Shown: positions 18,401 to 24,436 of the stretch, one piece after another
Position numbering within the stretch: the first letter of the stretch is position 1
Layout of the letters: every line of letters begins with the position of its first letter
Origin: Hymenobacter coccineus
GTDB taxonomy: Bacteria > Bacteroidota > Bacteroidia > Cytophagales > Hymenobacteraceae
DNA length: 43,221 nucleotides
NCBI RefSeq assembly: GCF_001816125.1
Contig: NZ_MDZA01000233.1
Location: forward strand, 1 to 43,221
Direction of reading: 5' to 3'
Notes under the pieces: generated by a model
Told to the model about the DNA's origin: nothing
Database searches by the model: none
Seen by the model: the letters and a program-made list of their open reading frames with translations, nothing else
Translations under genes and position numbers: made by a program

Positions 18401-18545
18401 CCATCAGCTTCAGGAAGTCACGGCGGGGAGCCGACGTGGCATCCTTGCTCTCGTGACTTTCCTTCACCGGCAAGAACTCAGCAAAGGCCGTGCTCATGAA
18501 TTCCGGAGTGCTTTCTAGTTCCTCAATTCCTTTCCAGTACTTCAT
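15489..18545 (-). CDS. actB: Alternative complex III subunit ActB (Tat-exported molybdopterin-oxidoreductase-like iron-sulfur protein)
   Basis: A 1018-residue protein. A Tat signal (RRDFLKLMGFG, residues 41-51, followed by ALASC with a possible lipidation Cys60) shows export. The first ~720 residues resemble a molybdopterin oxidoreductase; in this family the pocket has lost the cofactor. The C-terminal ~270 residues are a ferredoxin-like domain with four cysteine clusters: NSCIGCGSCVLGC, CQQCNHAPCETVCP, RCVGTRYCANNCP and EKCSFCIQRIQ ... CAQSCP. These hold the [Fe-S] centres that link ActC to the ActA hemes. The N-terminal extension before the RR pair is typical of Tat-variant translocated Bacteroidota ActB. 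The gene follows actA by 150 bases. Confidence 0.95.
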   Translation of the reverse strand: MKYWKGIEELESTPEFMSTAFAEFLPVKESHESKDATSAPRRDFLKLMGFGVGAVALASCETPVHKAIPYLNKPEEVDPTISNFYASTYFTGSDYNAVLVKNRDGRPIKLEGNPESPITRGGLSARAQAAVLDLYDSGRLQHFAVKGLRTETEEVDRQIQAKLAATTGKIAIVSPTIISPSTKKAIAAFAARYRTTEHVMYDAQSASGLLQANNGVLPSYDFSRANVIVSIGADFLGTWISPVEFAKQYSKNRKVSSDNRSMSRHFQFETAMSLTGSNADVRESVKPSEWGAVAVALYNAVVGGGSNSTFSNSRVAPQIAKAAAELKANRGASLVVSGSNDPAVQALVTALNQSLGNVGTTVDLTNASNVRQGDDARMVALVKEMNAGTVGAVIFYNANPVYNHPLSAQVKSGIAKVPLSISFNDRLDETGSLCDYATPDNHWLESWNDFEPKRGFLSLSQPAITPIFATRQAQESLLRWAGNNETYYSFLRNNWRGVLGGNNFNAAWDKAVHDGVATGSGLFAAPAMDTPALSASEAIARISGAPKPAANLVEVFLYEKVGLPASGSGANNPFLQELPDPVSKATWGNYLAVPRAMAVTNKWEQGDVIKVTAPNVAPIELPVLVQPGQAVGTVSIALGYGRVASGKAGDGVGANAASLLMATPNGIMYATAVTLEKTSATSPIAQTQTHHTIMDRRSVVQESTLAKYKENPKEVTEYEKVATPDGLEKPNKVSLWQDYQYNNHHWGMAIDLNSCIGCGSCVLGCQTENNIAVVGKQQVINRREMHWMRIDRYYSSDHHKSEFDTKGKLSTYAAMEDPSDNPQVIFQPMMCQQCNHAPCETVCPVLATTHSSEGLNQMTYNRCVGTRYCANNCPYKVRRFNWFSYYSNEKFETVNGHMFTDLGRMVLNPDVTVRARGVMEKCSFCIQRIQLGKLEAKKQKRRPKDGEIVSACAQSCPTDAIVFGDMRDTTSRISQLLRREDGERAFHSLDSINVQPNVTYLTKIRNSASEMFGPEEEA

Positions 18546-18695
18546 TTTCGGGGACTTAGAGACTCTGAGTCTTAGGGGCCGTAAGCCAGCTAAGCCAAGA
18601 GGTACTTAATTTTTAAGCGGAATTTTTTATTTAACAGCTAGCAGCTCCGCAATTCTGTGAACAAACACTAGGAATTGCAGAGCCTTTTTAGCTGG

Positions 18696-20042
18696 TTAGT
18701 AGTGGCACTTCGAGCACTCGGTACCACCGTTCGATGATACGGTAAAGGGAGCTGCGGCATTTTTGGTGTCGTGCAGCTTCACCAAGTTGTCGTAGTAAGC
18801 GTTGCCCTTGGTGTTGAGCGGCGATTCGCGGTGGCAGTTGATGCACCAGCCCATGGTTAGGGCCGAATACTGGTACACTACTTCCATGTTCTGAATTGGG
18901 CCGTGGCAAGTCTGGCACTGGAGGCCAGCCACCTGGGTATGCTGCGAGTGGTTGAAGTAAGCCAGATCGGGCAGGTTGTGAATGCGAACCCACTGCACCG
19001 GCTGCTTGCGCTCAATGGCACGGTAGATCTTCTTGATTTCCGGCGACTCTGTTTTGATCTGCGAGTGGCAGTTCATGCAGATGTTGGCCGAAGGAATGTT
19101 AGCCGACTTGCCTTTATACACCGATGTGTGGCAATAGGCGCAGTTGATCTGGTTTTCCCCAGCGTGAAGCTTGTGCGAGAAAGCAATGGGCTGGGTTGGC
19201 TGATATCCTTGGGTGAGACCCACCGCCATTACGCTTTGCACACCTTCGTATAGCAGCACAACGGCGAATACAACGCCAACAATACCACGCAGTACTGGCG
19301 AGCGGTAAAACTTACCCCAGTCAAAACGCTGCTCCAGAATCTCGGTATCGCGGCCGTCAAGGTCCTTACGGCCCCGCAGCACATCCTTCATCAGGTTACC
19401 AATGATGATCAGCGTTACCACCATCACAATCAGCACCACTACCAGCGCGATGAGGAGTATGTCAACGTACTTACCGGCTCCAGTATCAGCAGCGCCAGCT
19501 GCCGCGGCTCCGTCAACTGCACCAGCGTTCTGTACAGTAGCCCCGCCCGCCGCTGCAGCTGCACCACCCTCTTGCGAGGTGATGTAGGCAACAATCGAAG
19601 TTATCTCTTTATCCGACAGCCCGAAGCTGGGCATCTGCTGCTTCTGGTACTTGTTGTAGAGAGCTACGGCGTACTCGTCGCCACTGGCAACTACTTTGGC
19701 TGAGTTCTTGATCCACGGAATGATCCAAGTGATGGGGCGGCGCTTGCTGATGCCAGAAAGTGCGGGGCCCACTACCTGTTCATTCACAGCATGACACTGG
19801 GTACAGTTGGCCTTAAACAAGGCATCACCCGCCGAAACGGCGGCGGCATCGGCCCCACCTGCGGCGGGGGCGGCGGCTGTGGAAGCGGTGGCGCCATCGG
19901 TAGCGCCGGGCGTGACGCCTGCTTTGCTCACGGTGGCAGTGCTGGCACTTGCATCCTGGGCCGTGGCCTGCTGGGCCCCGGCAAACGTGAGCAATAGCGC
20001 CAGCAACAGGTGAGGTAACGAACGTAGTCGGTTGCTATTCAT
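18696..20042 (-). CDS. actA: Alternative complex III subunit ActA with extra N-terminal cytochrome c domain (six heme motifs)
   Basis: A 448-residue multiheme cytochrome. It begins with a signal peptide (residues 1-29), then a class I cytochrome c-like domain with CTQCH at 80-84 and a candidate axial Met137 (QQMPSF), an Ala/Gly-rich linker (158-190), membrane segments at about 192-217 and 252-272, and a pentaheme domain with CxxCH motifs at 301, 322, 376, 400 and 443. Known ActA is pentaheme, so the N-terminal heme is an added carrier, perhaps to deliver electrons to the oxidase. MNSNRLRSLP (20042) is chosen as start because it opens the signal peptide; an in-frame codon at 20078 is upstream. 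It is the first gene of the ACIII operon, just behind a good promoter. Confidence 0.95.
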   Translation of the reverse strand: MNSNRLRSLPHLLLALLLTFAGAQQATAQDASASTATVSKAGVTPGATDGATASTAAAPAAGGADAAAVSAGDALFKANCTQCHAVNEQVVGPALSGISKRRPITWIIPWIKNSAKVVASGDEYAVALYNKYQKQQMPSFGLSDKEITSIVAYITSQEGGAAAAAGGATVQNAGAVDGAAAAGAADTGAGKYVDILLIALVVVLIVMVVTLIIIGNLMKDVLRGRKDLDGRDTEILEQRFDWGKFYRSPVLRGIVGVVFAVVLLYEGVQSVMAVGLTQGYQPTQPIAFSHKLHAGENQINCAYCHTSVYKGKSANIPSANICMNCHSQIKTESPEIKKIYRAIERKQPVQWVRIHNLPDLAYFNHSQHTQVAGLQCQTCHGPIQNMEVVYQYSALTMGWCINCHRESPLNTKGNAYYDNLVKLHDTKNAAAPFTVSSNGGTECSKCHY

Positions 20043-20063
20043 ACAAAAACTAGCAGAAATAAC

Positions 20064-20081
20064 GAAATGCCAAGGCATTTC
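20064..20081 (-). promoter_or_regulatory. Inverted repeat at the predicted actA transcription start
   Basis: GAAATGCC / GGCATTTC arms of eight bases flank a two-base centre. The repeat starts about eight bases downstream of the promoter's TACCTTTG box and so overlaps the predicted transcription start and the beginning of the leader. It could be an operator for a dimeric regulator or a 5' stem that stabilises the mRNA. Confidence 0.4.
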
Positions 20082-20088
20082 AGGGCCA

Positions 20089-20121
20089 CAAAGGTAGGAT
20101 ACGATTCGCGGGCAGCAAAAG
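20089..20121 (-). promoter_or_regulatory. Promoter of the ACIII-oxidase operon (Bacteroidota type)
   Basis: On the minus strand TTTTG (20117-20121) is followed after 20 bases by TACCTTTG (20089-20096), matching the Bacteroidota consensus TTTG ... TAnnTTTG. Transcription would start near 20083, giving a leader of about 40 bases before the actA ATG at 20042. Confidence 0.7.
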
Positions 20122-20367
20122 CTGGCGGGGGTTTTATAAGCTTCGATAAGGCTATAGGAGACTATTTGGAATATGACTAAATAAGCAGAATTGTCTTATT
20201 TATATACCAATTATTCAACTTCACAAACCCATAAACTCAGCCGTTAGGGCCCCTGGAAAAGACGCACTGGCCTATCATACACTCGCTCTTCTTTGACAAA
20301 TTTGAGTGGCAACTTGTTCACTGTTTTAGCTAATAAGTACCCCCCTTGGGGAAAAGCCAGCAACAGC
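20122..20367. other. AT-rich intergenic region between divergent ACIII and rpsF promoters
   Basis: No gene is supported here. The stretch is clearly AT-richer than its surroundings and holds an eight-base inverted repeat TAAATAAG / CTTATTTA at 20178-20202 with a nine-base spacer, a possible regulator-binding site upstream of both promoters. Confidence 0.5.
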
Positions 20368-20398
20368 TTTGCTTTCTGTCGCAGAATCAGTACCTTTG
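20368..20398 (+). promoter_or_regulatory. Promoter of the rpsF-rpsR-rplI operon (Bacteroidota type)
   Basis: TTTG (20368-20371) is followed after 19 bases by TACCTTTG (20391-20398), an exact match to TAnnTTTG and identical to the box of the divergent actA promoter. Transcription would begin near 20404, leaving a leader of roughly 37 bases before rpsF. Confidence 0.75.
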
Positions 20399-20440
20399 CG
20401 CCCCCAATCAAATTTTTTTCACCAAATTCACCCCGTCGTA

Positions 20441-20818
20441 ATGGAAGTAAGAAATTACGAGACGGTCTTCATCGTAACCCCTGTATTGAACGAGGGCCAG
20501 GTGCAAGAGACGGTCGAGAAGTTCACCCAGGTGCTTAAGGAAAATAGCGCCGACATTCTGTCCACCGAAGCCTGGGGCCTGCGCAAGCTAGCCTATCCCA
20601 TTCAGAAGAAAACCACTGGTTATTACTTCTGCTTGGAATTCACGGGTTCGGGCAACATTGTTGATCTGCTGGAGCTGGCTTACCGCCGCGACGAGCGCAT
20701 CATCCGTTTCTTGACCACCGTGCTTGATAAGCACGCCGTGGACTACAACCGCCGCCGTCGCAACGGCGAGATGAACCAGCAGAAGGCTGCGAAGGAAACC
20801 GAAGCCGTAGCCCAATAA
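20441..20818 (+). CDS. rpsF: 30S ribosomal protein S6
   Basis: A 125-residue protein with the S6 pattern: NYETVFIVTPVL at the start, LRKLAYPIQKKTTGYYFCLEF in the middle, and RRDERIIRFLTTVLDKHAV near the end. S6 binds 16S rRNA with S18 in the platform of the small subunit. The start is ATG 20441 (MEVRNYE); the frame is open upstream to 20369, but that would include the promoter region. It opens the conserved rpsF-rpsR-rplI operon and lies 13 bases before rpsR. The Gln/Lys-rich C-terminal tail (MNQQKAAKETEAVAQ) is usual for Bacteroidota S6. Confidence 0.97.
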   Translation: MEVRNYETVFIVTPVLNEGQVQETVEKFTQVLKENSADILSTEAWGLRKLAYPIQKKTTGYYFCLEFTGSGNIVDLLELAYRRDERIIRFLTTVLDKHAVDYNRRRRNGEMNQQKAAKETEAVAQ

Positions 20819-20831
20819 CTTTAGAAAAGAT

Positions 20832-21107
20832 ATGGCAACGTCCTCGAACAACCGCAACAACGACCGCTCGGCTATGAACAAGCCAGTGGACACACGTAAG
20901 AAATACTGTCGCTTCAAGAAGAACGGCATTAAGTACGTGGATTACAAAGACCCGAACTTCCTGCTGAAGTTTGTGAACGAGCAGGGCCGCGTGTTGCCCC
21001 GCCGCCTCACGGGCACCAGCCTTAAGTTCCAGCGCAAAGTGACCCAGGCCGTGGCCAAGGCCCGCCACCTGGCCCTGATGCCTTACATCGCCGACGCCCT
21101 GAAATAA
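20832..21107 (+). CDS. rpsR: 30S ribosomal protein S18
   Basis: A 91-residue protein with the S18 core: KKYCRFKKNGIKYVDYKDP, then LLKFVNEQGRVLPRRLTG and SLKFQRKVTQAVAKARHLAL. It partners with S6 on 16S rRNA. The N-terminal 20 residues (SSNNRNNDRSAMNK) are polar and unstructured, as usual. Its single Cys (YCRF) is where some S18 proteins contribute to zinc binding, but the further zinc ligands are not seen. It is the middle gene of the operon. Confidence 0.97.
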   Translation: MATSSNNRNNDRSAMNKPVDTRKKYCRFKKNGIKYVDYKDPNFLLKFVNEQGRVLPRRLTGTSLKFQRKVTQAVAKARHLALMPYIADALK

Positions 21108-21189
21108 ATTATGAGTAACAAATTATGAGTTATCAGCCATTTACCTCAGCGGCCGGTAACTTATACTTTAAGACTCAAAACTCATAATT
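21107..21189. repeat. AT-rich inverted repeat between rpsR and rplI
   Basis: AATTATGAGT occurs twice in direct orientation (21107-21116 and 21121-21130), and its reverse complement AACTCATAATT is at 21179-21189. The arms enclose about 48 bases, so the transcript could form a hairpin between S18 and L9. Such AT-rich palindromic elements stand out in this GC-rich sequence and may be a dispersed intergenic repeat. It starts at the last base of the rpsR stop codon and ends ten bases before rplI. Confidence 0.65.
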
Positions 21190-21199
21190 AAAACAAGAC

Positions 21200-21643
21200 A
21201 TGGAAATTATCCTCAAAGACGACGTTAAGGGCCTCGGCTACAAAAACGACATCGTGACCGTGAAGTCGGGCTACGGCCGCAACTTCCTGTTGCCGCAGGG
21301 CTTGGCCATGCTGGCTGACAAAACGAACAAGAAAATTACGGCTGAGAACGTGCGCCAAGCGGCTCACAAGGCCGATAAGGTGAAGGGCGATGCTCAGGCC
21401 GTGGCCGATCAAATTGGCGGCATGGTGTTGGACATCCCAGCGAAGGTGGGCGAAAGCGGCAAAATTTTTGGTCGCGTCACCACGTTGCAGTTGGCCGAAG
21501 CTTTGAAAGCCAAGGGCATCGACGTGGACCGCAAGCGTCTGTCGTTCGACCAGGAGCCTTCGGCGGCTGGCGACTACACCGCTACGCTGAGCCTGCACAA
21601 GGAAGTGAAGCACACCGTGAACTTCCGCGTAGTAGCCGAGTAA
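21200..21643 (+). CDS. rplI: 50S ribosomal protein L9
   Basis: A 147-residue protein with the L9 signature MEIILKDDVKGLGYKND followed by VKSGYGRNFLLPQGLA, the long connecting helix (NKKITAENVRQAAHKADKVK) and the C-terminal domain that ends in HKEVKHTVNFRVVAE. L9 binds the L1 stalk base of 23S rRNA. It is the last gene of the operon; a strong terminator follows 26 bases after the stop. Confidence 0.97.
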   Translation: MEIILKDDVKGLGYKNDIVTVKSGYGRNFLLPQGLAMLADKTNKKITAENVRQAAHKADKVKGDAQAVADQIGGMVLDIPAKVGESGKIFGRVTTLQLAEALKAKGIDVDRKRLSFDQEPSAAGDYTATLSLHKEVKHTVNFRVVAE

Positions 21644-21669
21644 CCTACTTGGGCTCTGCCCTGTTTGCG

Positions 21670-21705
21670 AAGGCCCTGCCGTGATGGCGGGGCCTTTTGC
21701 TTTTT
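21670..21705 (+). terminator. Rho-independent terminator after rplI
   Basis: An 11-base-pair stem (AAGGCCCTGCC / GGCGGGGCCTT with one G-T pair, 21670-21680 and 21686-21696) is followed by TTGCTTTTT. It ends the ribosomal operon, and its T-rich tail overlaps the -33 element of the next promoter. Confidence 0.85.
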
Positions 21706-21729
21706 AATGCTGCGGGGCGGCTATTTTTG
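21695..21729 (+). promoter_or_regulatory. Promoter of the GSCFA gene, with almost no leader
   Basis: TTTTG (21695-21699) is followed after 22 bases by TATTTTTG (21722-21729), an exact TAnnTTTG match. The box ends five bases before the ATG at 21735, so transcription would begin at or next to the start codon (leaderless mRNA). Confidence 0.55.
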
Positions 21730-21734
21730 CCATA

Positions 21735-23285
21735 ATGTTTAGAACTGAACTGATACTTGCGCCCGTGGCGCAGCAGCTGCCACCGTCGGCGCGGGTGCTC
21801 ACGCTGGGCTCCTGCTTTGCCGACAGCATCGGCACACGCCTGGCCGCGCACAAAGTGAACGTGGTAGTAAATCCCTTTGGCACTGTGTTCCAGCCCCTGG
21901 CGCTGGCCCGGCTGCTACGGGCAACGCTAGGCGAAGACGTGGACTGGCAGCAGCACCTGGTGGAAGCCCGGGGCCGCTGGCAGAGCTATGACCTACACGG
22001 CAGCCAAGGGGCCCCCACACCAGTAGAGTTGCTGCAAGACATCCAGCAGACGGTACGCCGCACGGGCGAATTCCTGCGTGGGGCCGATGCAGTGCTGCTC
22101 ACGCTGGGCACCGCCTGGGCCTACCGCCTGCGCGAAACCGGCGAACTGGTGAGCAATTGCCATAAGATGCCCGCCGAGCTATTTAATAAAGAGCTGCTGA
22201 CGCCCGACGAAATCATCAACGCTTTGGCGGAGACGCACGCTTACCTGCGGCGCGTCAACCCCAAATTGCGCATCATTTTGACGGTGAGCCCAGTGCGCCA
22301 CCTGCGCGATACGCTGCCGCTGAACGCGGTGAGCAAATCGGTGCTGCGTGTGGCCTGCCACTACCTCAGCGAGCTGCTGCCCGAGGTGAGCTATTTCCCG
22401 GCCTACGAGCTGCTGATGGACGACTTGCGTGACTACCGGTTTTACGCCGCCGACATGCTGCACCCGTCGGAAGTGGCGGAGGATTACGTGTGGGAGAAGT
22501 TTGCCCGCACGTACTTCGATGCCGATTTTGGCCGTTTCCGCAAGGAATGGGCGGGGCTAAGCCAGGCCCTGGGCCACCGGCCCCTGAACGCAGCTGCCCC
22601 CGAGCACCGGCAGTTTCTGGTGGCCACCCGCGAGCGGCTGGAGCGCCTGAGCCGCCAGCGCGTGAACGTAGCCGCCGAGCTGCGCGAAGTAGACGAGCGG
22701 TTGGCTACGCTGCCCGTGCCCGCCGACGTGGTGGCGCCCGAGCCAGAGCTTGACAGCGAAGAGCGGGTGGACATCGGCCGCGACGAGACAGCAGAGATAT
22801 CTACCCCCACGGAAGCAGCAGCTAGCGCGGATGGGGCCCTGGCAACGAATAGTGAGCGGCACGCCCGTTTGTCGCCGGAGGAATTCCGGGCGCAGCGGTC
22901 AGGACGCAATAACCGGCCGGAGCGCGGCCAGCGCGAGGAGCACAATGCGGACTCGAAACCCGAGCATCCCATTGCCGATGCGGCGGCCCACGCCGCAATG
23001 GCCAACCTAGCGGTGCCTTTCGAGGCATTTGATGATAGTGTGGTGGAAACTTCACCCGCTGTCGAAGAAGCCGAACTGGACCCGACGAAGAAGAAAAAGC
23101 GCCGTTCGCGCGGTGGTGCCAAGCGCACGGCCCGCAAAAACGCCGCGCGGCTGGCCGCTGGTGGCGACGATGAAGTGCTGGCTTCTGCTGAGCCTGACGA
23201 AACTGCTGAGGGGCCCCAGCGCTTCCCCGCAACCCACAGCCGGAAGCCCGCAGGTCGAGCGTCATCACCAAATCGGTGCCCGTGA
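21735..23285 (+). CDS. GSCFA domain protein with disordered C-terminal tail (5' part; frameshifted at 23210-23217)
   Basis: A 516-residue frame. Residues 1 to about 310 are a GSCFA domain (SGNH-hydrolase-like; function unknown): LTLGSCFADSIG at 23-34, VVVNPFGTVFQPLALARLL, LTLGTAWAYRL, then FPAYELLMDDLRDYRFYA and MLHPSEVAEDYVWE with the His of the SGNH fold. The usual family length is about 320 residues. Here a helical, charged and then disordered tail follows, including a basic block DPTKKKKRRSRGGAKRTARK. The frame is lost at GGGGCCCC (23210-23217); one added G would join it to the downstream frame (23276-24337), giving a protein of about 867 residues. The last 20 residues of this frame are therefore probably artefactual. 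Confidence 0.85.
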   Translation: MFRTELILAPVAQQLPPSARVLTLGSCFADSIGTRLAAHKVNVVVNPFGTVFQPLALARLLRATLGEDVDWQQHLVEARGRWQSYDLHGSQGAPTPVELLQDIQQTVRRTGEFLRGADAVLLTLGTAWAYRLRETGELVSNCHKMPAELFNKELLTPDEIINALAETHAYLRRVNPKLRIILTVSPVRHLRDTLPLNAVSKSVLRVACHYLSELLPEVSYFPAYELLMDDLRDYRFYAADMLHPSEVAEDYVWEKFARTYFDADFGRFRKEWAGLSQALGHRPLNAAAPEHRQFLVATRERLERLSRQRVNVAAELREVDERLATLPVPADVVAPEPELDSEERVDIGRDETAEISTPTEAAASADGALATNSERHARLSPEEFRAQRSGRNNRPERGQREEHNADSKPEHPIADAAAHAAMANLAVPFEAFDDSVVETSPAVEEAELDPTKKKKRRSRGGAKRTARKNAARLAAGGDDEVLASAEPDETAEGPQRFPATHSRKPAGRASSPNRCP

Positions 23286-24337
23286 AGCGGGGCAGCCGCG
23301 GGCGCGACCGTTCACAGGACGACGCAGCTACGACGGAAGCCACCCCTGACGAGTACGCACTTGCTCCAACGCAGGAAGCTACGGCACCGCAGCCGAGCAC
23401 CGCGCCGCAGCCGGACACCAGCGAGCCAATAGCTCAGCCGGCTGCATTGGCCAATGAGCCGACCGCTTCGATGAATGACCGCTCGGGCGACCGGCGCAAC
23501 CAGGGGCCCAAGACCCGGCCTTTGTTTGCCACGCCGGCGCAAGGGGCCCCGGGCACTTCCGATACTTCGGAAGCAAGTACTGCGGCCGCTGCCAACCAGC
23601 CAGCGCCGGCCGCAGCGAAGAAATCGAGCCGCCGCCGGCCCTCGTTGATTACCGAAACCCCGCCCATGACGCCCATCGTGCCGATTCGGACCGAGGTGCG
23701 GACTGCGGGCGTGGCCGCGGGCCGTATGCGCGGCTCCGATGCTACCCTGATAGCCAGCGCACCGGCCAAGAAAGCCGTGGCACCGAAAGCTGCCGTCTCG
23801 AAAGTTGCTGTGCCAACGGCACCTCCCGCAGCAGTACCTAAGGCTTCAAAAAAGGCCGCAACTAAAAAATCCGAACCGAAAGCTGCCAAGCCGGAAACTC
23901 CGGCAATCGAGCCTGCCGCGCCCGAAGCGGTGGCCGTAGGGGCCCCAACCACTGCGCCAAACCCTTCTAAAGCCAAGGCCCCTAAAGCCGCTGCGCCCAA
24001 GGCTAAGGCATCGGAAGCCACTGCTTCAAAAGCTACTGCGCCGAAAGCCACTGCTACGGAAGCTGCCGCGCCAAAAGCAAAGCCTGCTGAATCGGCTGCT
24101 TCGACGGCTAAGGCACCAAAAGCTGCTGATCCAGGAGTTAGGGCCCCTAAAGCCGCTGCTTCAAAAGCCAAGGCAACAAATACTGCCGCGCCAAAGGCTG
24201 AAGCCCCCAAGGCCAGGGCCCCCAAAGCCGCACCAAAAACCAAGGCTCCGGCCCCGACTGCGCCAGCGGCCCCGGCACCCGCCGCGAAGCGACCGGCCAA
24301 GCCCCGGGCGAAAAAGACCACTTCTTCGCCCGATTAA
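23276..24337 (+). CDS. Ala/Lys/Pro-rich disordered tail of the GSCFA protein (3' part after frameshift)
   Basis: This frame is open from about 23210 and is very likely the continuation of the GSCFA protein rather than its own gene: sequence upstream of the GTG at 23276 is already protein-like (ARRSSVITKSVP) and there is no promoter. The last 200 residues are built from APKA / KAPKAAA-type repeats, ending KRPAKPRAKKTTSSPD. This resembles histone H1-like tails and would be strongly basic and disordered. It could bind nucleic acid or anionic polymers, or act as a spacer; nothing proves either. A terminator follows 40 bases later. If translated alone from 23276 it would be a 353-residue low-complexity protein. 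Confidence 0.6.
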   Translation: MPVKRGSRGRDRSQDDAATTEATPDEYALAPTQEATAPQPSTAPQPDTSEPIAQPAALANEPTASMNDRSGDRRNQGPKTRPLFATPAQGAPGTSDTSEASTAAAANQPAPAAAKKSSRRRPSLITETPPMTPIVPIRTEVRTAGVAAGRMRGSDATLIASAPAKKAVAPKAAVSKVAVPTAPPAAVPKASKKAATKKSEPKAAKPETPAIEPAAPEAVAVGAPTTAPNPSKAKAPKAAAPKAKASEATASKATAPKATATEAAAPKAKPAESAASTAKAPKAADPGVRAPKAAASKAKATNTAAPKAEAPKARAPKAAPKTKAPAPTAPAAPAPAAKRPAKPRAKKTTSSPD

Positions 24338-24377
24338 GCGGCCCGTTCAGATTCTTCGGCTTAGCCGGCATTTATTC

Positions 24378-24409
24378 AAACCCGGCCTTGTTGGCCGGGT
24401 TTGTTGTTT
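24378..24409 (+). terminator. Rho-independent terminator after the GSCFA gene
   Basis: A perfect ten-base-pair stem (AAACCCGGCC / GGCCGGGTTT, 24378-24387 and 24393-24402) with loop TTGTT is followed by GTTGTTT. Confidence 0.85.
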
Positions 24410-24436
24410 AACCGCTGCGCCAATCTCACCCCACCC

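Noticed and set aside
15489..18545. Active molybdenum oxidoreductase
   Set aside because: Gene order and domain layout are those of ActB of alternative complex III, a family that lacks the molybdopterin cofactor.
21107..21189. CRISPR-like or riboswitch element between rpsR and rplI
   Set aside because: Only two short direct repeats and one inverted copy exist; there is no regular spacer pattern or known riboswitch core.
23434..24321. 295-residue open frame antisense to the GSCFA tail
   Set aside because: It is the mirror of the APKA repeat region (Ala/Gly-rich translation) and has no start signal or family features; repeats of GC-rich codons keep all frames open.
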